DNA of 64,000 nucleotides, from the NCBI GenBank assembly GCA_017448795.1, contig JAFSKV010000066.1, positions 1 through 64,000 of the forward strand, written 5' to 3'. How positions within the stretch are numbered: the first letter of the stretch is position 1; the number at the start of each line of letters is the position of its first letter. A program made the translations under genes and the position numbers. The DNA comes from Synergistaceae bacterium. GTDB taxonomy: Bacteria; Synergistota; Synergistia; Synergistales; Aminobacteriaceae. The notes under the pieces are model-generated. The model was given only the letters and a program-made list of their open reading frames with translations, was not told the DNA's origin and did no database searches. Below, piece by piece: positions 24,494-33,202 of this stretch.

Positions 24494-25300
24494 TTAACCC
24501 CTCCTGCCCCTGCTGAGCCAGTGTTCCAGCTTGCTCACAAGTTTAGTCAGCACCATCACCATAATCAGGTAGATTATCGCTACCATGACTAGGGGCTGTG
24601 AGTGTTCGAGCGTCAAGGCCTGTATGTTTTGCCCGGCGCGTGTCAGGTCATCAATCCCGATATACCCGGCTATTGATGTCTCCTTCAGCAGGGCTATGAA
24701 CTCGTTGAACAGCATCGGGACGACATTTCGCAGAGCCTGGGGGAGAATTACACGCCGCATTGATGTCCCGTAAGTCAGGCCGAGAGATCTTGCCGCCTCC
24801 ATCTGGCCGGGGTCAATGGACTCGATTCCTCCCCTGAAGATTTCCGCCACATATGCCCCGGAGTTAAGCCCGAACGCTAATATCGCTATGTACTGGGTGT
24901 TGAGGTCTCTTGCGCTGGCAAAAATCGTGAAGTTCCAGATGAGCAGCTGAACCATTGCAGGAGTCCCGCGCAGGACGGTGATATAAGTCTCGGCCAGCTT
25001 GTTGAGGACGGGGATGTGCATTCCGCCGTTGTGGGCAACACGTATCACGCTCAGAATCAGCCCGACAATCACGCCTATCACAGTCGCACCGGCCGTCATG
25101 AAGAGCGTCGACTTCAGCCCGTCAACAAGCATCATGTAGCGGTCATCCTTGATGAAGTTCTGGTAGAAGCGGCGGTTGAAATCACTCCATGCCTCCACCG
25201 TAAAGAACCCCGACTCCCACAGCGCATAGACCAAGAACGCCCCGACGAACCCAAGCAGTATATCGCCGCGGCCCGCTCCGGGATAGCTCTTACTTCTCAT
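24494..25300 (-). CDS. Amino-acid ABC transporter permease
   Basis: A 268-residue HisM/GlnP-type permease with an N-terminal extra helix and about 4-5 further helices. The polar amino-acid family block is clear: [20 protein letters not shown] and the EAA loop [20 protein letters not shown], followed by [15 protein letters not shown]. The ATG at 25300 overlaps the end of the binding-protein gene by 11 bases; an ATG 6 bases upstream is also possible. Usually works as a homodimer when only one permease gene is present, as here. Confidence 0.93.
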   Translation of the reverse strand: MRSKSYPGAGRGDILLGFVGAFLVYALWESGFFTVEAWSDFNRRFYQNFIKDDRYMMLVDGLKSTLFMTAGATVIGVIVGLILSVIRVAHNGGMHIPVLNKLAETYITVLRGTPAMVQLLIWNFTIFASARDLNTQYIAILAFGLNSGAYVAEIFRGGIESIDPGQMEAARSLGLTYGTSMRRVILPQALRNVVPMLFNEFIALLKETSIAGYIGIDDLTRAGQNIQALTLEHSQPLVMVAIIYLIMVMVLTKLVSKLEHWLSRGRRG

Positions 25301-26084
25301 AGTCATCCGCCCGGACAAGAGCGACCTGCTTCGTCCCGTCAACATAATCGTCCGAGAAGTCCATGTTCTCCCTGCGCTCGTCGTTCACGGTGATTCCCGC
25401 GCAAATCATGTCGACTTTTCCGGTTGATACAGCTGTCGGAAGAGCGTCAAAGTTCATGTTGATGATGACGAGTTCCCTGCCGAGCTTCTTGGCGATGTGG
25501 GCGCACATCTCAACGTCGATTCCGATGAAGCCGCTTCCTACTTTCAGCTCATAGGGCGCGAATCCTGCCTCAGTCCCGACATAGAGCTTGCCGCCCTCAG
25601 CTCCCTTGTTGAAGTCAATATCTCCCGGCTTGACCGCTGAATAATCGCCGTCCAAGTATCTCGCGAAAATAGCGGCCATTGTCCCGTCAGCCTTCATCTC
25701 AGCGAGTATCTTGTTGACCTGCGAAACAAGCTCTGTGTTGCCTTTCTTGAAGCCGATCGCGTAGCTCTCGACGCTCAGAGCCTCGTCCATGATTGCGAGT
25801 CCCTCGACCTCGTTCACGAATCTCTTGGCGGGCATCTCGTCCATGACTATTGCGCGGACTTTCTCCTGCTTGAGGGCGGCCACTGCGTCAACGTACTTCT
25901 CGTAGGTCGTGAGGAGCTCGCCCTTCTTGTCGCCCAAAAGATCCTCGGCGATGTACTGGCCTGTTGTGCCTCTCTGTGCGGCGAGGCGTTCACCTTTGAG
26001 GTCGGCGGGGGATTTGAGCTTCCCGTCAGCAGAAGCGCAGGAGCAGAACGCAAGAACGAGCATCAACGCAAAAACTTTTCTCAT
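25290..26084 (-). CDS. Amino-acid-binding protein with circularly permuted lobes
   Basis: A 264-residue exported binding protein (Sec signal 1-19). In family 3 binding proteins the mature chain starts with KLxVGTEAxFxPYE and later shows LKGxxxAxQRGTTG. Here the order is reversed. Residues about 22-150 carry the second lobe (SPADLKGERLAAQRGTTG, VRAIVMDEMPAKRF, YAIGFKKGNTEL, KILAEMKADGTM). Residues about 166-262 carry the first lobe (KLYVGTEAGFAPYELK, GFIGIDVEMCAHIAKKLG, AGITVNDERRENMDFSDDYV). The chain ends at the inter-lobe hinge. It is fully intact and sits in a complete ABC operon, so it is probably functional. Ligand likely a polar amino acid. Confidence 0.88.
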   Translation of the reverse strand: MRKVFALMLVLAFCSCASADGKLKSPADLKGERLAAQRGTTGQYIAEDLLGDKKGELLTTYEKYVDAVAALKQEKVRAIVMDEMPAKRFVNEVEGLAIMDEALSVESYAIGFKKGNTELVSQVNKILAEMKADGTMAAIFARYLDGDYSAVKPGDIDFNKGAEGGKLYVGTEAGFAPYELKVGSGFIGIDVEMCAHIAKKLGRELVIINMNFDALPTAVSTGKVDMICAGITVNDERRENMDFSDDYVDGTKQVALVRADDYEK

Positions 26085-26118
26085 GATGATAATTCCTCCT
26101 TAATGTGGATGGGCTGTA

Positions 26119-26718
26119 TTATACGCTATTCCGCCCTCTCAATTGCCCCGCGGGTCTTCCTGCCGGGTCAAAGTAGTCAACCGGGGGAAGGTCTCCTGTT
26201 ACTGCTACTCTCATGACCCCGCTGCCCTCTATGACCGGGAAATCGGCTGCTGCAGGCTCGCCGGACACAAGGACATTCTCACGGATTAACCGCTCAAGTG
26301 TGCCGTCAGACTTCATGTCGTTGATTGCGAGGTTGACGGCCAGCATCTTGGGCTTGTCCTCCTCACGCATGGCCAGGGACAGGCCGAGTATTGGGTTGTG
26401 GTGGTGGTCGATGAGAGCCAGGTTCTTGTTGCGGGCGGCTGTGTACTGTGCGGTGTAGATTCCCACGCTGAAGCGGTCAATCCTGCCTGAGCGCAACGCC
26501 ATCAGCATATCGGTCATGTTGTCGAATATCACGATTGTGTTGGTGTTGGTGAAAGGGGCTGGCTTGCCTTCTGCTTCTGCCACATTCTCTGACCAGCGGA
26601 GAACGTCATCCTCATTCATTCCGATTGGCGCGAGGACTCCGATTCTTGCCGCGTCAGCATGTGCTATTGCAGCTGAAACCAGAGCAAGAACCAGCGCGGT
26701 TACAGCGTGTTTCTTCAT
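26119..26718 (-). pseudogene. Truncated permuted substrate-binding protein
   Basis: A 199-codon frame with a Sec signal and a complete second-lobe half (ALRSGRIDRFSVGIYTAQYT, LAINDMKSDGTLERLI), then the opening of the first lobe, VMRVAVTGDLPPVDYFDP, after which it stops within 15 residues. The homologue at 4894 continues for about 85 more residues from the equivalent point (GYNTAVLAE). The break is abrupt: the next operon gene's ribosome site follows within 30 bases. It starts at 26718 after aggagg. Probably a deletion remnant, though a half-protein could persist. Confidence 0.65.
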
Positions 26719-26757
26719 GGGTAAAGCCTCCTGTTGTTGGGAAATTTTGACGTGAGA

Positions 26758-26785
26758 ATTATACCGCTTGACATTGAGGCACAAA
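26758..26785 (-). promoter_or_regulatory. Candidate promoter of ABC operon
   Basis: Minus strand TTTGTG (26780-26785), 16 bases, TATAAT (26758-26763). The -35 overlaps the U-run of the upstream terminator. A second TATAAT overlaps the truncated gene's stop codon (26118-26123 region) and could drive the binding-protein gene directly. Confidence 0.5.
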
Positions 26786-26811
26786 AAAAGCCCCGGAGAA
26801 ATCCCCGGAGC
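26783..26811 (-). terminator. Terminator of beta-propeller gene
   Basis: Nine-bp stem with two G-U pairs (26803-26811 with 26790-26798), loop 4, followed on the minus strand by seven U (26783-26789). Strong Rho-independent form. Confidence 0.88.
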
Positions 26812-26827
26812 TTCAAGTCAGCAAAAT

Positions 26828-27898
26828 CTATTCTACAGCGCAGACCTCGCCGGAGCTCACGAAGTAGAACACACCGTCGCGGTAAAGACCGTCAAACGAC
26901 ATCCCGTCAAGCTCTGTGATTGTGTTGATGATTCTCCCGGTCTTTGCGTCAAAAGCGAACACAGGCTCTGATACTGCCGCCGAAAGAATGACCCCGCCGC
27001 CGATAAGGGGAGCAGCACCGATTTCGCCGTCGTCAATGGAAGTGTCATACCGCCAAATCTCTTTGCCCGTGTGCGCGTCAAGGACAACGATATACCCGCG
27101 CCCTGTTCCTACAGCCACGAGGCCTTCACCGACTGCGGGCTGTGTCGTTACGGGGTCGCCGACTTTCACCGTCCACAGAGGCTCGATGCCGTCGACCTTC
27201 ACCGCTGTAACTGAGCCGTCCCATGAGGAGAAGTACACTACACCGTTGCTGTAAGTCGGGGTATTAAGCGCGCCGCCTGCACCGCCTCCGCCGATTCTCT
27301 TGCCTGTCTTGGCGTTGATGATGCTGAATGTCCCGTCATACTCGCCGAGGAAAACGAGTCCGCCGTGGTATTCGGGGGCTGTCCTGAGTCCCTGGTCGCT
27401 GGCCAGATATGTCCAGTCTACTTTTCCGTTGCTCTCGTCATGGGCGTAAAGTTTCCTGTCTCCCTTTGAGGCGAAGACTTTTCCGCCGCCTGCTGTCGTT
27501 CCGTCCGAGAGCGTCTCGTGGGTGTCGACCTCGTGCATGTTGTCGTGTTCGTTGGGGATGTAGCTCCAGTGCCTCTCGCCGTTGGAGATGTTCATGCAGT
27601 ATATTTCACCGCCGCCCTGAGCGAATATCACATGGCCGTGCGCTGTGATTGAGGGTGTCCCGCAGGCCGCGTCGGTCGTTCCCTGCCTTGACCAGATCAC
27701 TTTGCCCGTGTTCTTGTTGACACCGTAGAATCTCCCGGACTGGTCGCCGAAGAGAAGGACATTCCCGGAGAGAGCCACGCCGCTTGTGATGCGCGCGTCA
27801 TAGGGGAAGTGCCATACCAACCTGCCCTCTACAGCCCAAGCCTGAGCCGCAAAGAGGGCGACGACTAACACGAATACTGCTGTGCAAACCTTTTTCAT
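26828..27898 (-). CDS. Exported PQQ-type beta-propeller repeat protein
   Basis: A 356-residue protein with a Sec signal (1-22) and about seven blades of the PQQ/BamB-like type, seen as repeated units such as VNKNTGKVIW, HDESNGKVDWTY, INAKTGKRI, LDAHTGKEIWRYD and FDAKTGRIINT. No Cys lipobox, so soluble periplasmic. Such propellers scaffold outer-membrane assembly or bind quinone cofactors in dehydrogenases; no dehydrogenase catalytic residues are evident. Single-gene unit with its own terminator, divergent from the ankyrin gene. Function not assigned. Confidence 0.85.
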   Translation of the reverse strand: MKKVCTAVFVLVVALFAAQAWAVEGRLVWHFPYDARITSGVALSGNVLLFGDQSGRFYGVNKNTGKVIWSRQGTTDAACGTPSITAHGHVIFAQGGGEIYCMNISNGERHWSYIPNEHDNMHEVDTHETLSDGTTAGGGKVFASKGDRKLYAHDESNGKVDWTYLASDQGLRTAPEYHGGLVFLGEYDGTFSIINAKTGKRIGGGGAGGALNTPTYSNGVVYFSSWDGSVTAVKVDGIEPLWTVKVGDPVTTQPAVGEGLVAVGTGRGYIVVLDAHTGKEIWRYDTSIDDGEIGAAPLIGGGVILSAAVSEPVFAFDAKTGRIINTITELDGMSFDGLYRDGVFYFVSSGEVCAVE

Positions 27899-28010
27899 TG
27901 CTGGTATTCACCTCATTGGAATTTTGCCATATTGTAACATACTGTTTTTCACAATCCGCCCTATAGTAAATGCGTCAAAATTTAGCTGTTGAAAGGAGCT
28001 TTTTCCTGTC

Positions 28011-28343
28011 ATGAAAAAAGTGTTATCAGGCGTTCTTCTGGCTGTGCTGTTCGCGTCGGCGGCTTTCGCGGATGCCACTGCGGATCTGTTCAAGGCTGTG
28101 GAAGAGGACGTTACGGTTGACGTGGTGCAGGGGTTCATCAAGGCCGGAGCTGACCTCAAGGCCACTGACGAAGAGGGGAAGACCATCCTCGTCCACGCGG
28201 CAGGCTTCAGGAACAACCCCGCGATATTCCAGGCACTCCTTGAGGCAGGCGCGGACGCAAGCGCAAAGGACAAGGACGGACACACCGCGAAGGATTACGC
28301 GACGGCAAGCGGAAGCACGGAAATCGCCAAGCTGTTCAACTAA
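28011..28343 (+). CDS. Small exported ankyrin-repeat protein
   Basis: A 110-residue protein with a signal peptide (1-20) and about two and a half ankyrin repeats: VVQGFIKAGADLKATDEEGKT and ALLEAGADASAKDKDGHTA, ending in a capping repeat. Periplasmic protein-binding role likely. The ribosome site gaaaggag precedes the ATG. Monocistronic with a strong terminator. Partner unknown. Confidence 0.85.
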   Translation: MKKVLSGVLLAVLFASAAFADATADLFKAVEEDVTVDVVQGFIKAGADLKATDEEGKTILVHAAGFRNNPAIFQALLEAGADASAKDKDGHTAKDYATASGSTEIAKLFN

Positions 28344-28371
28344 CCTCACGGAGCGACAAGCAGAAGAAAAC

Positions 28372-28409
28372 GAGAACTCTGTACCTTTTGGGCGCAGGGT
28401 TCTCTTTTT
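28372..28409 (+). terminator. Terminator of ankyrin gene
   Basis: Ten-bp stem GAGAACTCTG (28372-28381) with CAGGGTTCTC (28395-28404), one G-U pair, loop 13, then TTTTT (28405-28409). Confidence 0.88.
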
Positions 28410-28410
28410 G

Positions 28411-29769
28411 TTACACACCTATTCCCATTACCCTGCTGGCAACCGCGAAATACAGCGTCAGGCTTCCAGCGTCAACAATCGTCGTGACAATCGGCGAGGC
28501 CATCAATGCCGGGTCAAAACCAAGAGCCTTGGCCAGCAAGGGCAGCATCCCCCCGACAGTCTGCGCGAATATCACTGTCCCGAAGAGGCTTATACCCACA
28601 ATGATTGACAGCAATAAATCCCCGCTCATTGCGTACTTGTAGGCGAAATTCACCAGCGCAAGCCCACCGCCAACCATCAGGCTCACACGAAGCTCCTTCA
28701 CGAGGACAGTCAGAGCATCCCGGAGTCTCAGCTCACCGACAGCTATTCCGCGTATCACTAGTGTTGACGACTGGGAGCCCGCATTTCCGCCCGTGTCCAT
28801 CAGCATCGGTATTGACGCAATCAGCGCAGGGAACGCCGCAAATACAGCCTGATAGTGAGTGAGTATAGCCCCGGAGAATGTCGCAGAAATCATCAGCACC
28901 ATGAGCCAAATCACGCGCTTCTTGGCCAGCTCGCTGATTCCCATCGACAGGTACGGCTCATCCATCGGGAGCATGGCCGCCATCTTGTGGAAGTCCTCCG
29001 TGCTTTCCTCCTCCAAGACCTCCATAGCGTCATCAACCGTTACGATTCCGACAAGGTGATTCTGTGAGTCGACAACAGGAATTGCCATGAAGTCATACTT
29101 CTGGAACAGCTCCGTGACTTTCTCGCGGTCGTCGTTTGTGTTGACTGTGATAATGTTCGCGTCCGTCATGATGTCGCCTATCTTGTCCTCGTATTTCGAC
29201 AGGAGCATTGTCCTGACCGTAACGACTCCAATCAGCGCGCCCTTGGGGTCAGTAACGTAGCATGTGTAGAGTGTCTCCTTGTCTGCCCCGACCTCGCGGA
29301 TGTGCCTGAAGGATTCCTCAACGTTCATGTCAGGCTTGAGGGAAATATATTCGGTGGTCATGATGCTTCCGGCTGAGTCTTCCTGATACTTGAGGAGCTG
29401 ATTTATCCCCCGGCGGGTTTCCGGGCTTGCGGACTCAAGAATGCGTTTGACGACATCGGCGGGAAGTTCCTCGACAAGGTCAGCCGCGTCATCAAGGAAC
29501 AATTCATCGACAATGCGGCCTAACTCTGGCGCTGTGAGCTGTGAGACGAGGGCTTCTTTTGTGTCGGGGATTAGGTGTGCGAAGACTTCGGCGGCCTGGT
29601 CCCGTCCCAGTGCGCGGAAGAGTATCACTCTTGCTTCTGGTTCGAGCTGCTCCAGGGTGTCGGCTATGTCGGCCTCGTTCATGTCTTCTGTGAGCGCGCG
29701 GAGCTCGCGGATGTTCTTGGTGTCGGTGAGGGATTGTATCTTGCCGAGGATTTCTGTGATTTCGGGCAT
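28411..29769 (-). CDS. mgtE: Magnesium transporter MgtE
   Basis: A 452-residue Mg2+ channel. N-terminal helical MgtE_N domain (about 1-125), paired CBS domains (about 130-255, with AGSIMTTEYI and IPVVDSQNHLVGIVTVDDA), a connecting helix, then five membrane helices with the selectivity segment DTGGNAGSQSSTLVIR and GMLPLLAKALGFDPALMASP. The cytoplasmic part senses Mg2+ and gates the pore. The ATG at 29769 follows aggagg. No M-box leader is seen because folC lies immediately upstream. Confidence 0.95.
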   Translation of the reverse strand: MPEITEILGKIQSLTDTKNIRELRALTEDMNEADIADTLEQLEPEARVILFRALGRDQAAEVFAHLIPDTKEALVSQLTAPELGRIVDELFLDDAADLVEELPADVVKRILESASPETRRGINQLLKYQEDSAGSIMTTEYISLKPDMNVEESFRHIREVGADKETLYTCYVTDPKGALIGVVTVRTMLLSKYEDKIGDIMTDANIITVNTNDDREKVTELFQKYDFMAIPVVDSQNHLVGIVTVDDAMEVLEEESTEDFHKMAAMLPMDEPYLSMGISELAKKRVIWLMVLMISATFSGAILTHYQAVFAAFPALIASIPMLMDTGGNAGSQSSTLVIRGIAVGELRLRDALTVLVKELRVSLMVGGGLALVNFAYKYAMSGDLLLSIIVGISLFGTVIFAQTVGGMLPLLAKALGFDPALMASPIVTTIVDAGSLTLYFAVASRVMGIGV

Positions 29770-29791
29770 GGTAAGCACCTCCTGTGTGGTA

Positions 29792-31081
29792 TTAACGCAG
29801 AATTTTACCACGCTTGACGTAACCTATCAGGTACAGACTCCCGCAGACTATCACGCTGTCATTCTCACTAATTGCCCGCCTGATTGCCGCTTCAGGAGTA
29901 TCGTGTGCTTCCGGCTGACTCCCCCACGCGAAATTGCCAGCCGCTTCCAGCAATTCATCCGGCGTTGCGCTCCTAGCCATCCCCGGGACACGCGACACAT
30001 ACAGCCACGGCCTCAGCGTCTCACTTATCAGCCCCAGGCATCCCGTATAATCCTTGTCCCTCATGGCCGCGTAGACCACAGCAAATTTCCTGTCAGGCCA
30101 CAATTCACGGACGCTCCCGCACAAGTTCTTCACGCCGTCCAAGTTATGCCCCCCGTCAAGAATGATTAGCGGCTTCCTGCTGACTACCTCAAGCCTTCCC
30201 GGCCATGCAGCATTTTTCATCCCTTCACGGATTGAGGCCTCCGAGATTTTCGGGAAAGACTCCCTCATTAGAGATATTGCCGACAAAGCGAGCGCGGCGT
30301 TCCTGACCTGATAGCTCCCGATAAGCCCCGTCATGACCCCCTCAAGCTCCAATCCCGGCGCGCAGAAGTCGAACGTGTTGCCTTCAGCCGTAACGTGAAC
30401 ATTCTCCGTCTTTGTCTGTTTGCTGACGATGAAGGGCAATGCTCCTTTTTCCCGGCAAATTTCCGTGAACATAGGCACTAATGACTCGTCATATCCTGAG
30501 AATACCGCCGGGACATTTCTTCTTACGACCGCGAATTTTTCCCCCGCAATGTCCTCAAGCGTCGGCCCTAAATATTCTATGTGGTCATAAGAGACTGACG
30601 CTATCACAGAACAAGCCGTGCTGCTCATGGTGTTGGTTGCGTCAAGTTTCCCGCCCAGCCCAGCCTCAATGACTCCCGCCTCAATTCCTGCCTTCCGCGC
30701 AAGCTCAAACGCTCCCGCCGTGAGAAGCTCAAAGTATGACGGCAAATCTTCACCCGGCATGATATTGCCCGCGGCAACCCTCACAGCGTCAATCCATTCA
30801 TCCGCCGTGAGTGCCTCACCGTCAACAAGAAGCCTCTCACCCGGACTCTCAAGATGGGGGCTCGAATAGAAGCCCGTCCTGTAACCCGACGCAGTGAGAA
30901 CCGACGAGATGAACGCGCCTGTTGAGCCTTTGCCGTTTGTGCCGACTATGTGGACTGACCTGAAGGAGTTTTGCGGATTGCCCATTCTCCCAAGAAGCCG
31001 GGAAATTCTTTCAAGGCCGGGAATTATCCTGTTATCGGAATGAGCGTAAAGCAGTTCTTCCAGAGTGTCAAAATTTTTCAT
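29792..31081 (-). CDS. folC: Folylpolyglutamate synthase / dihydrofolate synthase
   Basis: A 429-residue Mur-ligase-family enzyme that adds glutamate to folates. Motifs: VGTNGKGSTGAFI (P-loop), YSSPHLESPGERLLVDG, EAGLGGKLDATN, SVSYDHIEYLGPTLEDIAGEK and the C-terminal ILDGGHNLDGVK. The ATG at 31081 has an aggagg site; an earlier in-frame ATG at 31108 is in the upstream terminator. It follows the SPOR gene and precedes mgtE. Confidence 0.94.
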   Translation of the reverse strand: MKNFDTLEELLYAHSDNRIIPGLERISRLLGRMGNPQNSFRSVHIVGTNGKGSTGAFISSVLTASGYRTGFYSSPHLESPGERLLVDGEALTADEWIDAVRVAAGNIMPGEDLPSYFELLTAGAFELARKAGIEAGVIEAGLGGKLDATNTMSSTACSVIASVSYDHIEYLGPTLEDIAGEKFAVVRRNVPAVFSGYDESLVPMFTEICREKGALPFIVSKQTKTENVHVTAEGNTFDFCAPGLELEGVMTGLIGSYQVRNAALALSAISLMRESFPKISEASIREGMKNAAWPGRLEVVSRKPLIILDGGHNLDGVKNLCGSVRELWPDRKFAVVYAAMRDKDYTGCLGLISETLRPWLYVSRVPGMARSATPDELLEAAGNFAWGSQPEAHDTPEAAIRRAISENDSVIVCGSLYLIGYVKRGKILR

Positions 31082-31106
31082 GCGTTGCTTCCTCCTGTTT
31101 TGCGGC

Positions 31107-31137
31107 AAAAAAATAGAGCAGGTGATTTTTCCTGCCC
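31107..31137 (-). terminator. Terminator between SPOR gene and folC
   Basis: Stem GAGCAGG (31116-31122) with CCTGCCC (31131-31137), one G-U pair, loop 8, with a minus-strand U-run from aaaaaaa (31107-31113). It would end the cell-division operon, leaving folC to read-through or an unseen promoter. Confidence 0.72.
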
Positions 31138-31157
31138 TTTTCCGTATTCTTTTGTGC

Positions 31158-31844
31158 TTACTGTTTCATCGGCGGGAATGAGAATGCTGACTTGTAACCG
31201 AGTTTCTTCATGGCATCGACTACGAGTCCCGCCTGATATTTGCTTTCGCCTGCCACTACCCAGACCTTGAAGTGTTTTGACGCTGGATTCTGGTAGACTT
31301 TTGCCTTGAACCCTGCGCGTTTGATTTTCTTGACGGCTTCTTCTGCTCCTGACTTTGACGTGTACGCCCCTGTTTGTACGCGCCATTGTTTGCTTTCAGG
31401 GAGCTTTGAGGCTTTCAGGGGCGCTGGCTTGCTTGGGGCTTCTGGTTTCTTGGCGGGAGAAGGAGTCTGGGCTTTGGGAGCCTGTGAGACTGCCGGCTTC
31501 ACTTCAGAAATTGCGGGGGCTGCTGAATTGTCCGCGACAGCAAGCACGGTATTTTCGCGGGCTGCTTTGTCTTCTGCCATGATGTCGGCTGAAGGCTCAG
31601 GGGTCTTCGCGGCGGGGGGAAGGCTGCTTCTCTCACGCTCGGCCATGAGGGCGGGCGAGTCAGCATATGCCCTCGTCGACGTTATGGAGGGGGAGGGCTT
31701 CATTCCGTTCACGAAAAACTGGCGACCCGCTAGTATCAGCAGACCAAGCGCGGCTACTCCCACAATGGGCAGGACTATATCACCGAATGACGGAAGGAGG
31801 CTGTGTTTCTTGATGCCTCTCCTGTTTGTTATGCGTCTTGACAT
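31158..31844 (-). CDS. SPOR-domain cell-division protein
   Basis: A 228-residue bitopic membrane protein: basic N-terminus, one membrane helix (about 24-44), a long Pro/Ala/Lys-rich linker, and a C-terminal SPOR domain (about 153-224: WRVQTGAYTSKSGAEEAVKK, FKAKVYQNP, FKVWVVAG). SPOR domains bind denuded septal peptidoglycan, placing this at the divider. Three bases downstream of ftsZ. Resembles FtsN or DedD in layout but not assignable to either. Confidence 0.88.
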   Translation of the reverse strand: MSRRITNRRGIKKHSLLPSFGDIVLPIVGVAALGLLILAGRQFFVNGMKPSPSITSTRAYADSPALMAERERSSLPPAAKTPEPSADIMAEDKAARENTVLAVADNSAAPAISEVKPAVSQAPKAQTPSPAKKPEAPSKPAPLKASKLPESKQWRVQTGAYTSKSGAEEAVKKIKRAGFKAKVYQNPASKHFKVWVVAGESKYQAGLVVDAMKKLGYKSAFSFPPMKQ

Positions 31845-31846
31845 GG

Positions 31847-33142
31847 CTAATCCCTGCGGTTCTTCCTGTAAATCGACGGCTGGTCGTACAGCCTGCGCTG
31901 AAGCCCCATGAACGCGTCGCGCTCGTTCCCGGAGGGCTGTGAAAGCCTGCTCTCTTCAAGGCCTTCCTGCTGTATCCTGCGCTTCTGCTCGTACAGGGTG
32001 TAGAGAGTCCTTCTTGGCGGCTGGGGTGTCTGGATAACCTGCGGCTGAGGCGGCTGGACAGAAGGCGGTGCTGTATCCTGCGGCTGAGGAGGGACGGGAG
32101 GATTAGGCTTCACTCCGGGATTGCGGTCATGTATCCCGGCGGAAATGCCCCCTCTTCTTGTCTGTATGGGCGCGTCGTCCGGGAATGTCGCTATCAGTGT
32201 AACGTGAACTTTCTCGCCCAGAGTCTCATCTATGACATGACCCCAGATAACCTGAGCGTCAGGGTCTGCCGTGGCCTCGATGATCTGCGCTGCGTCTGAC
32301 ATTTCGCCGAGCAGTATCTCGTTGCCTGTCGTTACGTTAAGAAGTATGCCTTTCGCTCCTGTTACAGGGAAGGTCATAAGCGGGGAAGTTATCGCGTTCT
32401 CTGCGGCTTTCTTTGCGCGGTCTTCGCCTTCGCCCTCGCCCATTCCCATTATTGCCGTTCCTGCTCCTGTGAGGATGGCCTTGATGTCAGCAAAGTCAAG
32501 ATTCACGAAGCCTGATTTTGTGATGAGGTCAGTAACTCCTTGGACAGCCTGGCGCAATACCTCATCAACCTTCTTGTATGCGTCAACAATTTTCATCTTC
32601 ACGCCGTTGTCCATCTGGAGCAGCTTGTCATTCTCCACGACAAGAAGAGCGTCAACATTCTTCTTAAGGTGCTCGATGCCTTCCTCAGCCGTGCGCATTC
32701 TCTTTCCCATCTCGAAAGCGAAAGGCTTTGTTACGACACCGACAACAAGGACTCCCATATCCCTTGCAGTCTCAGCTATGACGGGGGCAGCTCCTGTGCC
32801 TGTTCCGCCTCCCATTCCTGCCGTAACGAAGAGCATATCAGCACCGGTAATGTATTCCTTGATGCGGTCTATGCTTTCCTTCGCGGCGTTCGTGCCGACC
32901 TGGGGGTTAGCTCCCGCTCCGAGCCCCCGCGTGAGAGTCTCGCCGAGTATTATCTTGTTGGGCGCCATGTTCATATCGAGGGCGCGCGCGTCAGTGTTGG
33001 CAGCGACAAAGTCAACACCCTGGACATTTGACTCTATTATGTGGTTGAGGGCATTTCCCCCGCCGCCTCCCACACCGAACACAACTATTTTCTCATTCTG
33101 GCGGATATTGTTGTTGGTGAGCTTGAAAAGGTTATCATTCAT
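31847..33142 (-). CDS. ftsZ: Cell division GTPase FtsZ
   Basis: A 431-residue tubulin homologue that polymerises into the division ring. GTP-binding features: FGVGGGGGNALNHI, the tubulin signature GMGGGTGTGAAPVIAE, and the T7 loop NLDFADIKAIL with catalytic Asp. After about residue 320 comes a long Pro/Gln-rich linker and a conserved C-terminal tail (QPSIYRKNRRD) that would dock FtsA. Order ftsQ-ftsA-ftsZ is classic. Confidence 0.97.
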   Translation of the reverse strand: MNDNLFKLTNNNIRQNEKIVVFGVGGGGGNALNHIIESNVQGVDFVAANTDARALDMNMAPNKIILGETLTRGLGAGANPQVGTNAAKESIDRIKEYITGADMLFVTAGMGGGTGTGAAPVIAETARDMGVLVVGVVTKPFAFEMGKRMRTAEEGIEHLKKNVDALLVVENDKLLQMDNGVKMKIVDAYKKVDEVLRQAVQGVTDLITKSGFVNLDFADIKAILTGAGTAIMGMGEGEGEDRAKKAAENAITSPLMTFPVTGAKGILLNVTTGNEILLGEMSDAAQIIEATADPDAQVIWGHVIDETLGEKVHVTLIATFPDDAPIQTRRGGISAGIHDRNPGVKPNPPVPPQPQDTAPPSVQPPQPQVIQTPQPPRRTLYTLYEQKRRIQQEGLEESRLSQPSGNERDAFMGLQRRLYDQPSIYRKNRRD

Positions 33143-33202
33143 TCAGCGCTTCTCCTCCTTCGGCTGTGATTGTATTTTATTTTTCACGGCATGACAAGCG
33201 GG

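Noticed and set aside
32271-33194. 307-codon plus-strand frame opposite ftsZ
   Set aside because: Ser/Pro/Ala-rich composition typical of an antisense frame; ftsZ is certain on the other strand.
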